From Weissella sagaensis (GTDB lineage Bacteria; Bacillota; Bacilli; Lactobacillales; Lactobacillaceae): a stretch of 64,000 bases of DNA. The DNA is taken from assembly GCF_005405285.1 (NCBI RefSeq), contig NZ_BJDT01000002.1, positions 1 through 64,000 of the forward strand, read 5' to 3'. The position numbers and the translations under genes are program-made. The notes under the pieces are model-generated. The model had not been told where the DNA came from. It saw only the letters and a program-made list of their open reading frames with translations, and did not search any database. Positions 32,568 through 41,446 of the stretch are shown here, piece by piece (positions within the stretch are counted from its first letter, which is position 1; every line of letters starts with the position of its first letter).

Positions 32568-33938
32568 ATGAAATTAAAACTTAACGAAATGGCTACCATT
32601 TTAAATGCGCCTATTCAAAATAAAGCTGATGTATTTATTACTAACACAACTTTTGACTCACGCCAAGCAACGCAAAACAGCTTATTCGTTCCCTTGGTTG
32701 CTGACAATGATGGCCATAACTATATTGCCTCAGCTAAAAAAAACGGTGCTAGTGTTGCACTTTGGCAGGCTGACCATCCTGATGTGCCAACTGATATTCC
32801 TGTCATTATTGTCCCAGATACTTTGGCAGCCTATCAACAATTAGCCAATTACTACCTTAACCAGGTTAACCCTAAAGTTGTCGCCGTTTCTGGTTCAAAT
32901 GGTAAAACAACTACCAAAGATTTTATCGCTGCAATTGGTCAAAAAAAGTATCGTACTGTTAAAACACCAGCTAATTTCAATAATGAAATTGGGGTTCCGC
33001 AAACAATTTTATCAATGCCAAATGATACTGAACTATTAGTCATCGAAATTGGTATGGATCACCCTGGTGATTTAGATTTTCTATCAAAGCTTGTTGAACC
33101 TGATATCGCTTTATTGACCATGATTGGTGAAGCGCACATTGAATTTTTCAAGACACGTGCGCGTATTGCTGACGGAAAGATGGAAATCATTAACGGCTTG
33201 AAGAAAAATAGTCATTTAGTCTTTAACGGTGACGAGCCCTTGCTTAATGAACGCGTTGCACAACACGCTACGCTAAATTATGATTCATTCGGTTTAACAA
33301 ATAGCAACGACCTATTCGCTAGTGAAATTGAAATGACCCCTTTACAGGCTAGTTTCGTCACAAATCAAAGCACACAACGTTTTACAATTCCATTAACTGG
33401 TAAATACAACGTTGCCAATGCTTTAGCCGCTATTAGTGTTGGTCATCTATTAAATATTACTGATGAACAAATTGCAACTGCCCTATTAGATGCACCGATT
33501 ACTGAAAACCGTACTGAATGGTTAGTTGGTAATTTTGGCGGCAAAATTCTATCTGATGTTTATAATTCTAATCCAACTGCAGCTAAAGAAGTCTTGAATT
33601 TCTTTGCTGAAGTTCCAACTACTGGTCACCGATTTGCCGTAATTGGTGACATGTTACAACTTGGCGAAGCTTCAGCAGCTTTACATGCTAGCGTCGCTGA
33701 TAGTTTAGATCCTGATAAAATTCAACGTGTTTATCTTGTCGGCGAAGAAATTGCACCATTAGAAGATGTCTTACGTGACATCTATCCAGCTGGTAGTGTT
33801 AAACGTTATGCTATCGACGACCAAGAAACACTACTAAAAGATTTATTAAATGATCTTTCTGCTAACGATATGATCATGTTGAAAGGATCACACGGTGTTC
33901 ACCTTGAAAATATTGTAAAACAGATGACAACTAATTAA
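32568..33938 (+). CDS. murF: UDP-MurNAc-tripeptide:D-alanyl-D-alanine ligase
   Basis: Adds D-Ala-D-Ala (or the D-Ala-D-Lac type dipeptide of these bacteria) to the wall precursor, the last cytoplasmic step. The ATP loop VSGSNGKTTTKDF is near residue 110, NNEIGVPQTIL and the central Mur ligase domain follow, and YNSNPTA begins the C-terminal domain. 456 residues is standard. Single gene with its own promoter and terminator. Confidence 0.95.
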   Translation: MKLKLNEMATILNAPIQNKADVFITNTTFDSRQATQNSLFVPLVADNDGHNYIASAKKNGASVALWQADHPDVPTDIPVIIVPDTLAAYQQLANYYLNQVNPKVVAVSGSNGKTTTKDFIAAIGQKKYRTVKTPANFNNEIGVPQTILSMPNDTELLVIEIGMDHPGDLDFLSKLVEPDIALLTMIGEAHIEFFKTRARIADGKMEIINGLKKNSHLVFNGDEPLLNERVAQHATLNYDSFGLTNSNDLFASEIEMTPLQASFVTNQSTQRFTIPLTGKYNVANALAAISVGHLLNITDEQIATALLDAPITENRTEWLVGNFGGKILSDVYNSNPTAAKEVLNFFAEVPTTGHRFAVIGDMLQLGEASAALHASVADSLDPDKIQRVYLVGEEIAPLEDVLRDIYPAGSVKRYAIDDQETLLKDLLNDLSANDMIMLKGSHGVHLENIVKQMTTN

Positions 33939-33945
33939 ATATACT

Positions 33946-33984
33946 AAATAAGCCACCCTAATTTAAAATTAAGGTGGCTTATTT
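33946..33984. terminator. Bidirectional terminator between murF and a convergent HAD gene
   Basis: AAATAAGCCACC and GGTGGCTTATTT pair with further internal pairing; A and T runs flank both sides, suiting the two convergent genes. Confidence 0.88.
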
Positions 33985-33986
33985 TT

Positions 33987-34805
33987 TTAATCTAGATTAA
34001 AGTATGACTTTAAATATGCTGCAACTCCGTCTTCAGTGTTACTTAGCGTTTCAGCTGTGGCGACTTTCTTTATTTTAGGAATCGCGTTCCCCATCGCAAC
34101 ACCGACACCAACTTGTTCAATCATCTCATAGTCATTTTCTTCATCCCCAAATGCCATTACATTTTCAAGTGATTCATCAAAATGAGCCATTAGTTGCGTC
34201 AATCCTCGCGCCTTGTTAACATCCTTTGGTAAAAATTCTAATAATTCTGGACGTGAAGGGACAATATGTAACATATCAGTTAAAGCCCCTGGCAAACCTG
34301 CGCGTACTTCCTTTATCTTATCAGCCGGCGCTGAGCATACCACTTTACCAAAATTTTGATTATCTGGTAATTCGTCAAATGTGACATCTGAAAAATTCAA
34401 TGCATTGCCCATAAAATCTTCATAATCAGATTTACCTAATGCTGTCAATGAATACACCTGATCCGGCCCAATAACATCAAGTGGGTAATTTCTTACTTGT
34501 GCATCAGCATACAAAGCAGCAACATTTGTTTTATTTAAAGTTGTTTGATCTAAAACAGTTTGCGTTTGATTATGTTGTACCAAACCATCATTAAAAGTAA
34601 TTGCATAATCTCCTGCTTCAAATAATGCCAGTTGTTTTAATAATTTTTGAATTCCTTGGATTGGCCGACCAGTACATAAAACAATCCGCTTACCATCATG
34701 ATGCAGCTGTTTTAAAACCCGTTCATTTTCACTTGAAATCTCTTTATTAGCGTTCAATAAGGTATTATCTAAATCTAATGCAATGGTTGTTATCATATTT
34801 TCCAC
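33987..34805 (-). CDS. Cof-type HAD hydrolase
   Basis: Third Cof-type HAD phosphatase of the window: ALDLDNTLLNANKE at residues 9-22 and FGDEENDYEMI near 220. 272 residues. Single gene between murF and the nucleoside transport operon; the substrate cannot be assigned. Confidence 0.88.
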   Translation of the reverse strand: MENMITTIALDLDNTLLNANKEISSENERVLKQLHHDGKRIVLCTGRPIQGIQKLLKQLALFEAGDYAITFNDGLVQHNQTQTVLDQTTLNKTNVAALYADAQVRNYPLDVIGPDQVYSLTALGKSDYEDFMGNALNFSDVTFDELPDNQNFGKVVCSAPADKIKEVRAGLPGALTDMLHIVPSRPELLEFLPKDVNKARGLTQLMAHFDESLENVMAFGDEENDYEMIEQVGVGVAMGNAIPKIKKVATAETLSNTEDGVAAYLKSYFNLD

Positions 34806-34861
34806 CCTCTTAATTATTTATTATTACCAATCCTATTATAACAATAAACGGCCTGTACTAA

Positions 34862-34894
34862 AGGCCACCAAATTCAATAAGAATTTAGTGGCCT
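34862..34894 (-). terminator. Hairpin downstream of the nucleoside ABC operon
   Basis: AGGCCACCAAATTC (34862-34875) pairs with GAATTTAGTGGCCT (34881-34894) with one mismatch, 66 bases after the last permease stop. The T tract is short (TTT), so it may be a weak terminator or a 3' end stabiliser. Confidence 0.6.
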
Positions 34895-34959
34895 CAAACA
34901 TAACTATTTAAACTAATATTTTTGCCTTATTTTGTAAAACGCAAAACAGCTATTAATCA

Positions 34960-35916
34960 TTAAACTGACTTAATATAATTAACACCATCAGCAGCTGGTG
35001 CCTTTGATTTAGCAAAGAAGATAACCAAAATTAACACGGTAAATACATAAGGCGCAATTTGTAGATAAACAGCTGGAATTTGATTAACAACTGGTAATTG
35101 TGCGCCAACGATGGCCATTGATTGTGAGAAACCGAAGAACAAAGCTGCGGCCATAGCCCCAACAGGATTCCAACGCCCAAATATCATTGCGGCCATTGAC
35201 ATGTAACCTTGCCCCACAATGGTTGACGCTGAAAAATTACCGGCAATTGATTGTGCAAACAAGGCACCACCAATACCACCTAAGATACCTGAAATTAAGA
35301 CACCTGAATAGCGCAAAGCATAAACATTTAACCCTAAAGTATCAGATGCTTGTGGATTTTCACCCACTGAACGCAAACGTAATCCAAAACGCGTTTTAAA
35401 CAATAGCCATGAAGCAACAAAAGCAATTGCAATTGCTACCCAGGCTGTTGATGATGTTTTTGTAAACAACACTGGACCAATGAATGGAATTTTGCTTAAC
35501 CCAGGAACATTCCAATAACCAAAGTTTTCTGAAATCATTGATGTTTGACCCTTACCATACATCAACTTAATAATGTAGACACCCAAGGCAGGAGCCATCA
35601 AGTTCATAACCGTACCTGACACAATGTGATCAGCACGTAATGTAATAGTTGCCACAGCATGAATTAACGAGAACACCAAGCCGACAACGGCACCAGCAAT
35701 CAACCCCAACCATGGTGTTGCGCTACCAAACTGATCAGCAAAACTAAGATTAAAGACAACTCCAGCAAAGGCTCCCATAATCATGGTTCCTTCAAGTCCC
35801 ACGTTAACGATACCTGAACGTTCTGAGAAAGTTCCACCTAGCGCAGTAAAGATTAACGGCGCTGAGTAAACCAATGTACTTGAAATCACTAATTGTAAAA
35901 TCGTTTCCACACTCAT
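34960..35916 (-). CDS. Nucleoside ABC transporter permease (NupQ/YufQ-like)
   Basis: 318 residues with about nine membrane helices, of the BPD_transp_2 permease type paired with BMP-family binding proteins. GGTFSERSGIVNVGLEGTM near the N-terminus is the characteristic loop; SVGENPQASDTLGLNV is the EAA-like coupling segment. It begins two bases after its partner permease ends. Together with the other three genes it likely imports purine nucleosides. Confidence 0.9.
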   Translation of the reverse strand: MSVETILQLVISSTLVYSAPLIFTALGGTFSERSGIVNVGLEGTMIMGAFAGVVFNLSFADQFGSATPWLGLIAGAVVGLVFSLIHAVATITLRADHIVSGTVMNLMAPALGVYIIKLMYGKGQTSMISENFGYWNVPGLSKIPFIGPVLFTKTSSTAWVAIAIAFVASWLLFKTRFGLRLRSVGENPQASDTLGLNVYALRYSGVLISGILGGIGGALFAQSIAGNFSASTIVGQGYMSMAAMIFGRWNPVGAMAAALFFGFSQSMAIVGAQLPVVNQIPAVYLQIAPYVFTVLILVIFFAKSKAPAADGVNYIKSV

Positions 35917-35918
35917 GA

Positions 35919-37043
35919 TTACTTGGCCTCCTTTTTGTTAAGTTTTGTTGTTTTTTTATTCTTATCTTTTTTACGCTTTGATTTGCTATCGTCTTCATCA
36001 AGTTTAACCAAAATTAAACGAATTAAGTAGTTAGCACCAATGAAGAAAATAATAGCTGCTGTAACAACTGAAACCAATTCAGTTGGTACACCGGTAGCCA
36101 ATGGCATTCCAAGACCACCAACGGATAGAACTGAAAACAAAAAGGCGGCAAACAAAATACCTATAAATGAACCCGATGCTAGCAATGCAACGGCCATACC
36201 ATCATAACCAACTTGTGGTGCTGATGATTGTGAGAAGATATTTAGATAAGTTCCCAAGCCTTCAGTTGCACCAGCTAAGCCAGCTAATGTACCAGAAATA
36301 GTCATTGCCATAATAGCATTACGCTTAGCTGACATACCTGCATATCGAGCTGCATCCGGATTCAAACCAACAGCTTGAATTTCAAATCCTAACGTGGTCC
36401 GTTTCATCACAAACCAAATACCAAATAAAGCGACAACTGCAATGATAAACCCAATGTTAAATCGTGACCCGCCTGTTAAGTTAGACAAAAAATCCCAGCG
36501 TAATGAATCCGTTGTCGATAATGTTTTAGTCATATCCGTTGTGGCCATCAATTTTTGTGGCAAACCTTGAACAACTGCATTACCACCATACAAAACAATA
36601 TAATTTAACATAATTGTTGTAATAACTTCTGAAGCCCCAAATTGCGCACGTAACCAACCTGGAATAAAGCCCATTACGGCTCCACCTGCTGCACCAATAA
36701 TGACAGCAGCTGGAATCAAAATCCAAGGATTCATACCTTGATTAGCTAATACAAACCAAGTTGATGCAATCCAACCTACCCAAACTTGACCAGAAAGTCC
36801 AATGTTAAAGAACCCAGCTGATTGGGCAACCAAAAAACCAGCTGCCGTCAAGATTAATGGGGTCATTGCGCGTAAGACTTCACCAATATTTAATGAAGAT
36901 CCTAAGGCCGATTGAACGAGACTAACATACCCAGTAACTGGATTAAATCCTGAAATAAGCATAATCACCGCACCAACTATCAAACCAAAGAAGACAGCTA
37001 AGCCGGCAACGAGCCCTGTACTATATGAATTAATTTTATTCAC
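35919..37043 (-). CDS. Nucleoside ABC transporter permease (NupP/YufP-like)
   Basis: 374 residues with about nine membrane helices and a highly charged C-terminal tail (Lys-rich, last 25 residues). FFNIGLSGQVWVGW and AVGLNPDAARYAGMS are the paired-permease signatures. It starts four bases after the ATPase gene ends. Second half of the heterodimeric channel. Confidence 0.9.
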   Translation of the reverse strand: MNKINSYSTGLVAGLAVFFGLIVGAVIMLISGFNPVTGYVSLVQSALGSSLNIGEVLRAMTPLILTAAGFLVAQSAGFFNIGLSGQVWVGWIASTWFVLANQGMNPWILIPAAVIIGAAGGAVMGFIPGWLRAQFGASEVITTIMLNYIVLYGGNAVVQGLPQKLMATTDMTKTLSTTDSLRWDFLSNLTGGSRFNIGFIIAVVALFGIWFVMKRTTLGFEIQAVGLNPDAARYAGMSAKRNAIMAMTISGTLAGLAGATEGLGTYLNIFSQSSAPQVGYDGMAVALLASGSFIGILFAAFLFSVLSVGGLGMPLATGVPTELVSVVTAAIIFFIGANYLIRLILVKLDEDDSKSKRKKDKNKKTTKLNKKEAK

Positions 37044-37047
37044 GAGA

Positions 37048-38598
37048 TTATTCTCCTGCTAATTGTGCCCGAGCTTGATCTAATGACATCCCTGCCATTA
37101 ACAATCCTAACTCATTTTTTGAAGTTTCATTTGCGTTCACAATACCTGTTATTTCACCGTGTGAAATAACAGCAATACGATCGGCAACATTCAAAATTTC
37201 ATCTAATTCAAAACTCACTAACATGACTGCTTTATCTGCATCACGTTGATTAATTAATTGTTGATGAATATATTCAATGGCCCCGACATCCAACCCACGT
37301 GTTGGTTGCGCTGCTATCACAAAATCTGCATCACGATCTAATTCACGAGCGATAATAGCTTTTTGCTGATTACCACCCGACAATGAACCAGCTGTTACTA
37401 ATTCATTAACCGTACGCACATCAAACTTCTCAATCAAATCACGAGCATGTTGATTAATGGCATTGTAATCAAGAACACCCATTTTTGAAAGTGGTCGTTT
37501 ATAATATGTTTGCAAGGCAATATTTTCAGCTAAAGTCATGTCTAATTCCAAGCCAAAACGATGCCGGTCCTCTGGAATATGAGCAACGCCAGCTTCCGTT
37601 ATCTGACGCGGCTTTTTATTTGTAATATTTTTCCCGTGTAGCACAACTTTTCCAGAAGTAACTGGCATCAAGCCCGTAATGGCTGAAATAAGTTCAGATT
37701 GTCCATTACCGTCAATCCCTGCAATTCCCAAAACTTCACCAGCTTTAAAATCAAGGCTTAAATCTTTAACAGCTGCTATACCACGGCTATCTTTAACTGT
37801 TAGGTGCTCTAATGAGACTACTGTATTCTTAGGGTTCGCCGGTGTTTTTGCTGTATCATATAGTGATACGGAACGTCCAACCATGATATCAGCCAATTCT
37901 TGTGATGACACCCCAGCAACTGGAAATGAATCAATTGATTTACCACGACGAATAACTGTCACTTGATCAGCAACTGCTTTAATTTCATCTAATTTATGTG
38001 TAATCAAGATAACTGATTTACCTTCAGCTGCTAAATGACGCATAATGTTCATCAATTCATCAATTTCTTGTGGTGTCAGTACTGCTGTCGGCTCATCAAA
38101 AATCAAAATATCAGCGCCACGATATAATGTTTTTAAAATTTCAACACGTTGTTGCATCCCCACTGAAATATCACCAGCTAAGGCTTGTGGATCGACATCT
38201 AAGCCGTATTGTTCTGATAAATTTTTAATATCCTGTGTCGCTTTTTTGATATTTAGGTTCATACCGTTAACAGGCTCTGACCCTAACACGATATTTTCAG
38301 TTACTGTAAAAGCATCAATCAACATAAAATGTTGGTGGACCATCCCTATACCTAATTCGGCTGCTTTTGCAGGACTATCAACAATTGTTTTTTGACCATT
38401 AATTAAAATATCACCTGAAGTGGGCTGTAATAAACCAGATAACTGATTCATTAAAGTTGACTTACCCGCACCATTTTCACCAAGTAAGGCATGAATTTGA
38501 CCACGTCTTACTTGTAAGTTAATGTCATCATTTGCTCGAAACTCACCGAATTGTTTCACGATATTGTGCATCTCAAGCACAATTGGCTCATCTGCCAT
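37048..38598 (-). CDS. Nucleoside ABC transporter ATPase, two-domain (NupO/YufO-like)
   Basis: 516 residues with two ATPase halves. The first has Walker A GENGAGKST near 41 and Walker B ILIFDEPTAVL; the second has the degenerate loop GIDGNGQSE near 293 and signature LSGGNQQKA. A degenerate second Walker A is usual in the sugar/nucleoside subfamily. First of the three transport genes after the bmpA terminator, so its dose can be set apart from the binding protein. Confidence 0.92.
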   Translation of the reverse strand: MADEPIVLEMHNIVKQFGEFRANDDINLQVRRGQIHALLGENGAGKSTLMNQLSGLLQPTSGDILINGQKTIVDSPAKAAELGIGMVHQHFMLIDAFTVTENIVLGSEPVNGMNLNIKKATQDIKNLSEQYGLDVDPQALAGDISVGMQQRVEILKTLYRGADILIFDEPTAVLTPQEIDELMNIMRHLAAEGKSVILITHKLDEIKAVADQVTVIRRGKSIDSFPVAGVSSQELADIMVGRSVSLYDTAKTPANPKNTVVSLEHLTVKDSRGIAAVKDLSLDFKAGEVLGIAGIDGNGQSELISAITGLMPVTSGKVVLHGKNITNKKPRQITEAGVAHIPEDRHRFGLELDMTLAENIALQTYYKRPLSKMGVLDYNAINQHARDLIEKFDVRTVNELVTAGSLSGGNQQKAIIARELDRDADFVIAAQPTRGLDVGAIEYIHQQLINQRDADKAVMLVSFELDEILNVADRIAVISHGEITGIVNANETSKNELGLLMAGMSLDQARAQLAGE

Positions 38599-38760
38599 AT
38601 TTTCTTTCTCCCTGAAAAAATTTCTAACTTACCGATCATAAACTCAATATATAAGAGTCATTTTACATATATTCAAGTCGTTTTACTAGTATCCAACACA
38701 AAATAATTCGCCTTTTAATATTCTTGTTACATAACTTTTATAATATGCTAACTAACAGTC

Positions 38761-38794
38761 AAAAAAGCCGAACATTAATTTGTTCCGCTTTTTT
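38761..38794 (-). terminator. Terminator between bmpA and the ABC genes
   Basis: AAAAAAGCCGAACA pairs with TGTTCCGCTTTTTT (one mismatch), 25 bases after bmpA. It probably makes the binding protein more abundant than the ATPase and permeases through partial read-through. Confidence 0.85.
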
Positions 38795-38818
38795 GACAAA
38801 TTATTATGACTAATGTTC

Positions 38819-39898
38819 TTAATTTACCTTACTAGGTACCTTAACTTCATCAGATTTTACAGCATCTTCAGCTTTTTGAACTGCTTGCTTTTCTTTATCA
38901 TTCAAATTAGCTGTTGTTAATCCTACACCATTATTCTTCAAACCAAATGTAACAGTCTTACCACCAGGGAAATCACCCTTCATTGCTTGGTTGGCAATTT
39001 TAACAATTGAACTTGGAATTTTCTTAACTGCTGAAGCCATGGTTAAGTTAGATGCATCACCATTCTTAGCCTTGTATGCACCTTGATCTTTTTGATCCAT
39101 ATCCACACCAATTACCCAGGCTTTGTTTTTATCATTGGCAGGTAGTTTTGTATCAATATCTTTAGCGGCTGTAAACACTGAATTTCCAGCTGGTCCAGCA
39201 GCTTGGAAAATAATATGTGAACCAGATGTATACATCGCATCAGCAATTGTTTTTGATTTAGCCGTGTCCGTAAATGATTCAATATATTGCACATCAACCT
39301 TCATATTTGGATCAACAGACTTAACACCTGCAGTATAACCTGCTTGGAACGCTTTAATTGTTGCTGAACTCATACCACCAATAAAGCCAACCTTATTGTC
39401 ACCTAATTCTTGTGCTTTTGTTGCTGCAGCAACACCTGCTAAGTATGATGCTTCGTGTTGTTTAAACATCATTGATGCCACATTTTTCAATGGTTTCTTC
39501 GCAACATCATCAATCAACACATAGTTAGTCTTTTTATTTTTTGATGCTGAATCAACCAAAGCATCATTTGTTGCATAACCAACTCCAATTAGCAAATTAT
39601 AGTTAGCTGAAACTCCTTGTTGGAAGTTAGGTGCAAAATCAGCATTTGTTTTTGAAGCAAAATAATTGTAACCGTCTTTACCTTTAGTTAAATCATGTGA
39701 TTTACCCCAATCAGTAACACCTTTCCAGGCCGATTGGTTGAATGAGCGATCATCCACACCGCCAACATCAGTTACCATGGCAACTGAAAAATCTTTTTTA
39801 TCAGTACTTGTGTCCTTATTACCCAGTACCGTTGCACCAACACCAGCTATAATAACAACTGCAACTCCACCAATTACTAAATTACGACGTGAAACCAT
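38819..39898 (-). CDS. BMP-family nucleoside-binding protein (BmpA/PnrA-like)
   Basis: Extracellular substrate-binding protein of 359 residues: MVTDVGGVDDRSFNQSAWKG is the family's opening strand-loop, followed by the two-lobe fold with GFIGGMSSATIKAFQAGY. The N-terminus is SRR plus a hydrophobic segment (residues 8-26), but there is no lipobox cysteine; I see no Cys in the whole chain. It should stay anchored by an uncleaved N-terminal helix or be released by signal peptidase I. Nucleosides are the inferred ligand, from the BMP family and the NupOPQ-like genes downstream. Confidence 0.9.
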   Translation of the reverse strand: MVSRRNLVIGGVAVVIIAGVGATVLGNKDTSTDKKDFSVAMVTDVGGVDDRSFNQSAWKGVTDWGKSHDLTKGKDGYNYFASKTNADFAPNFQQGVSANYNLLIGVGYATNDALVDSASKNKKTNYVLIDDVAKKPLKNVASMMFKQHEASYLAGVAAATKAQELGDNKVGFIGGMSSATIKAFQAGYTAGVKSVDPNMKVDVQYIESFTDTAKSKTIADAMYTSGSHIIFQAAGPAGNSVFTAAKDIDTKLPANDKNKAWVIGVDMDQKDQGAYKAKNGDASNLTMASAVKKIPSSIVKIANQAMKGDFPGGKTVTFGLKNNGVGLTTANLNDKEKQAVQKAEDAVKSDEVKVPSKVN

Positions 39899-39993
39899 GT
39901 TTCATTCTCCTCAACTTTCATGCATCACTATTTGCTTAATTCGTTTGGTTAACAATTCGGTTAACAAAACGTTTATCGTTAATTTCTTTGACT

Positions 39994-40022
39994 AGTATAG
40001 CTTGTCACGCCGTCATGTGCAA
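39994..40022 (-). promoter_or_regulatory. bmpA promoter
   Basis: Minus-strand -35 TTGCAC (40017-40022) and -10 TATACT (39994-39999), spacer 17, about 96 bases upstream of bmpA. Confidence 0.6.
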
Positions 40023-40051
40023 TCTATTATTGTTAGTTTTTTATAACATTA

Positions 40052-40065
40052 GTAAAACGTTTTAC
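40052..40065. promoter_or_regulatory. Perfect palindrome upstream of the bmpA promoter
   Basis: GTAAAACGTTTTAC is a perfect 14-base palindrome with a central CG, the form bound by LacI/CcpA-family proteins. It is one base pair wider per half than a consensus cre, so a dedicated LacI-type regulator or weak CcpA binding are both possible. It sits 30 bases upstream of the -35. Confidence 0.5.
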
Positions 40066-40105
40066 ATGGTTTTATCCTGTTTATTAAATAAAAAAGCGAA
40101 TAAAC

Positions 40106-40158
40106 CACACTACGAAATTAAAAATGTTTGGCATAAAACGTTTTAATTTCGTAGTGTG
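40106..40158. repeat. 18-bp perfect inverted repeat in the bmpA / AI-2E-family intergenic region
   Basis: CACACTACGAAATTAAAA (40106-40123) and its exact complement (40141-40158) flank a 17-base loop. The flanking genes are divergent, so this is not an ordinary gene terminator. The rest of the 437-base gap holds the bmpA promoter and, near 40296, a TATAAT for the plus-strand gene. Confidence 0.7.
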
Positions 40159-40335
40159 TTATTTTCTTAACGTTACTATTCGTTAATTTTTTTGTTTACA
40201 ATTAGATAACAAATAATTTTTATGTTCTTTCTCATGCGTTTAATCCATTAGTTATCGACATGCCTCCTCACGTGTTATTTTTTTAAAACATGCGTATAAT
40301 GAGAAATAGTTATTAAAAATTTAAGGAGTACATAC

Positions 40336-41388
40336 GTGAACGATTTAAAAGCATTATTTAAACGAGTAGATGTTCAAAAGTTAATTGCTTTAATTTTTAT
40401 TTTAGCTATTTTATACGTTATCAAAGATTTAATTAGCATTGTCCTCTTAACCATTATTTTTAGTTACTTAGCGATTAAAAGCGCTACTAAAATTAAGCAA
40501 TGGACTAAAATCCCCTATGGTTTTTCTGTTTTACTTTTCTTTATCGTCTGTTTAGTTGTTTTGGGAATGTCGATTACCTTTATCATGCCAACCTTGATTG
40601 AACAATTTGCGGTTATTCCTGATGAAGTGATGAAATTTATTCAAAACTTTCCTGATGTCAAAAAGTATCTAGACGAAACATATCAGAATTTGGATTTGTT
40701 AACTGAAGTGACTAAAAATTGGCAAACACTATTGGCAAGTGGTTTAGATACCATTACGGCTATTAGTGGTGTCCTATCAAAAATTGCCTTATCTATCTTT
40801 TTGAGTTTTATTTGTGCCATTTCATGGACCAAGCTTCAAAAATTTGGCACTAAGTTTTTAAACTCAGAATATCCTGTTTTTTTCAAACATGTTTACGATC
40901 TAAGTAGTACTTTTATTCTCATTTTAGGTAGTGTCATTGAGGTGCAGTTAACGATTGCTTTTATTAACACAATCCTAATGGTGATTGGTTTGAGCTTGAT
41001 TAAAGTGCCAAGTATTATGGTGATGGCTTTATTGATTTTTATTTTAGGTCTAATCCCAATTGCCGGTGTGATTATTTCATTAATTCCGTTAAGCATTATT
41101 TCATTTGCTGCCTTGAGTTGGACGGGTATGTTTGAAGTTTGGGCTTTAGTTGCTGTTATCCATTTGTTTGAGTCGTACTTTTTGCATCCACGTTTGATGG
41201 CTAATCGTACCGAGTTACCAATCTTTTTGACCTTTGCAACCATCATTGTCATGGAACACTTGTTAGGTGCATGGGGATTAATCATTGGTATTCCAATTGT
41301 GGCATTCATTTTAAGTATCTTAGGTGTACAAGATGCACCTGTTGGTAAACCAAAAGACATTAATGCAAAACAAAAAGCTCAAGATTGA
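40336..41388 (+). CDS. AI-2E family transporter-like membrane protein
   Basis: 350 residues with about eight membrane helices in the AI-2E/PerM layout: two N-terminal helices, a polar extracytoplasmic-type stretch (about 95-135), then a C-terminal bundle containing the LIPIAGVIISLIP and HLFESYFLHPRLM motifs. The family name comes from autoinducer-2 export, but many members do other things, including Na+/H+ antiport, so function is open. GTG start with AGGAG nine bases before it. Confidence 0.82.
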   Translation: MNDLKALFKRVDVQKLIALIFILAILYVIKDLISIVLLTIIFSYLAIKSATKIKQWTKIPYGFSVLLFFIVCLVVLGMSITFIMPTLIEQFAVIPDEVMKFIQNFPDVKKYLDETYQNLDLLTEVTKNWQTLLASGLDTITAISGVLSKIALSIFLSFICAISWTKLQKFGTKFLNSEYPVFFKHVYDLSSTFILILGSVIEVQLTIAFINTILMVIGLSLIKVPSIMVMALLIFILGLIPIAGVIISLIPLSIISFAALSWTGMFEVWALVAVIHLFESYFLHPRLMANRTELPIFLTFATIIVMEHLLGAWGLIIGIPIVAFILSILGVQDAPVGKPKDINAKQKAQD

Positions 41389-41414
41389 CATCACGTCGCT
41401 CCCAAGCTTTTATT

Positions 41415-41444
41415 ACCAGGATAGATAACTATCCTGGTTTTTTT
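41415..41444 (+). terminator. Terminator of the AI-2E-family gene
   Basis: ACCAGGATAG pairs with CTATCCTGGT around ATAA, followed by seven T. The stem ends just before the convergent gntP stop. Confidence 0.92.
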
Positions 41445-41446
41445 AT

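Noticed and set aside
34960..39898. Sugar (ribose-type) ABC uptake operon
   Set aside because: The two-domain ATPase is similar, but the binding protein is BMP-family and the permeases are of the NupP/NupQ pair, so nucleosides fit better.
40052..40065. Consensus cre site at bmpA
   Set aside because: The palindrome has an extra base pair per half compared with TGWAANCGNTNWCA, so it is listed as a LacI-type palindrome instead.
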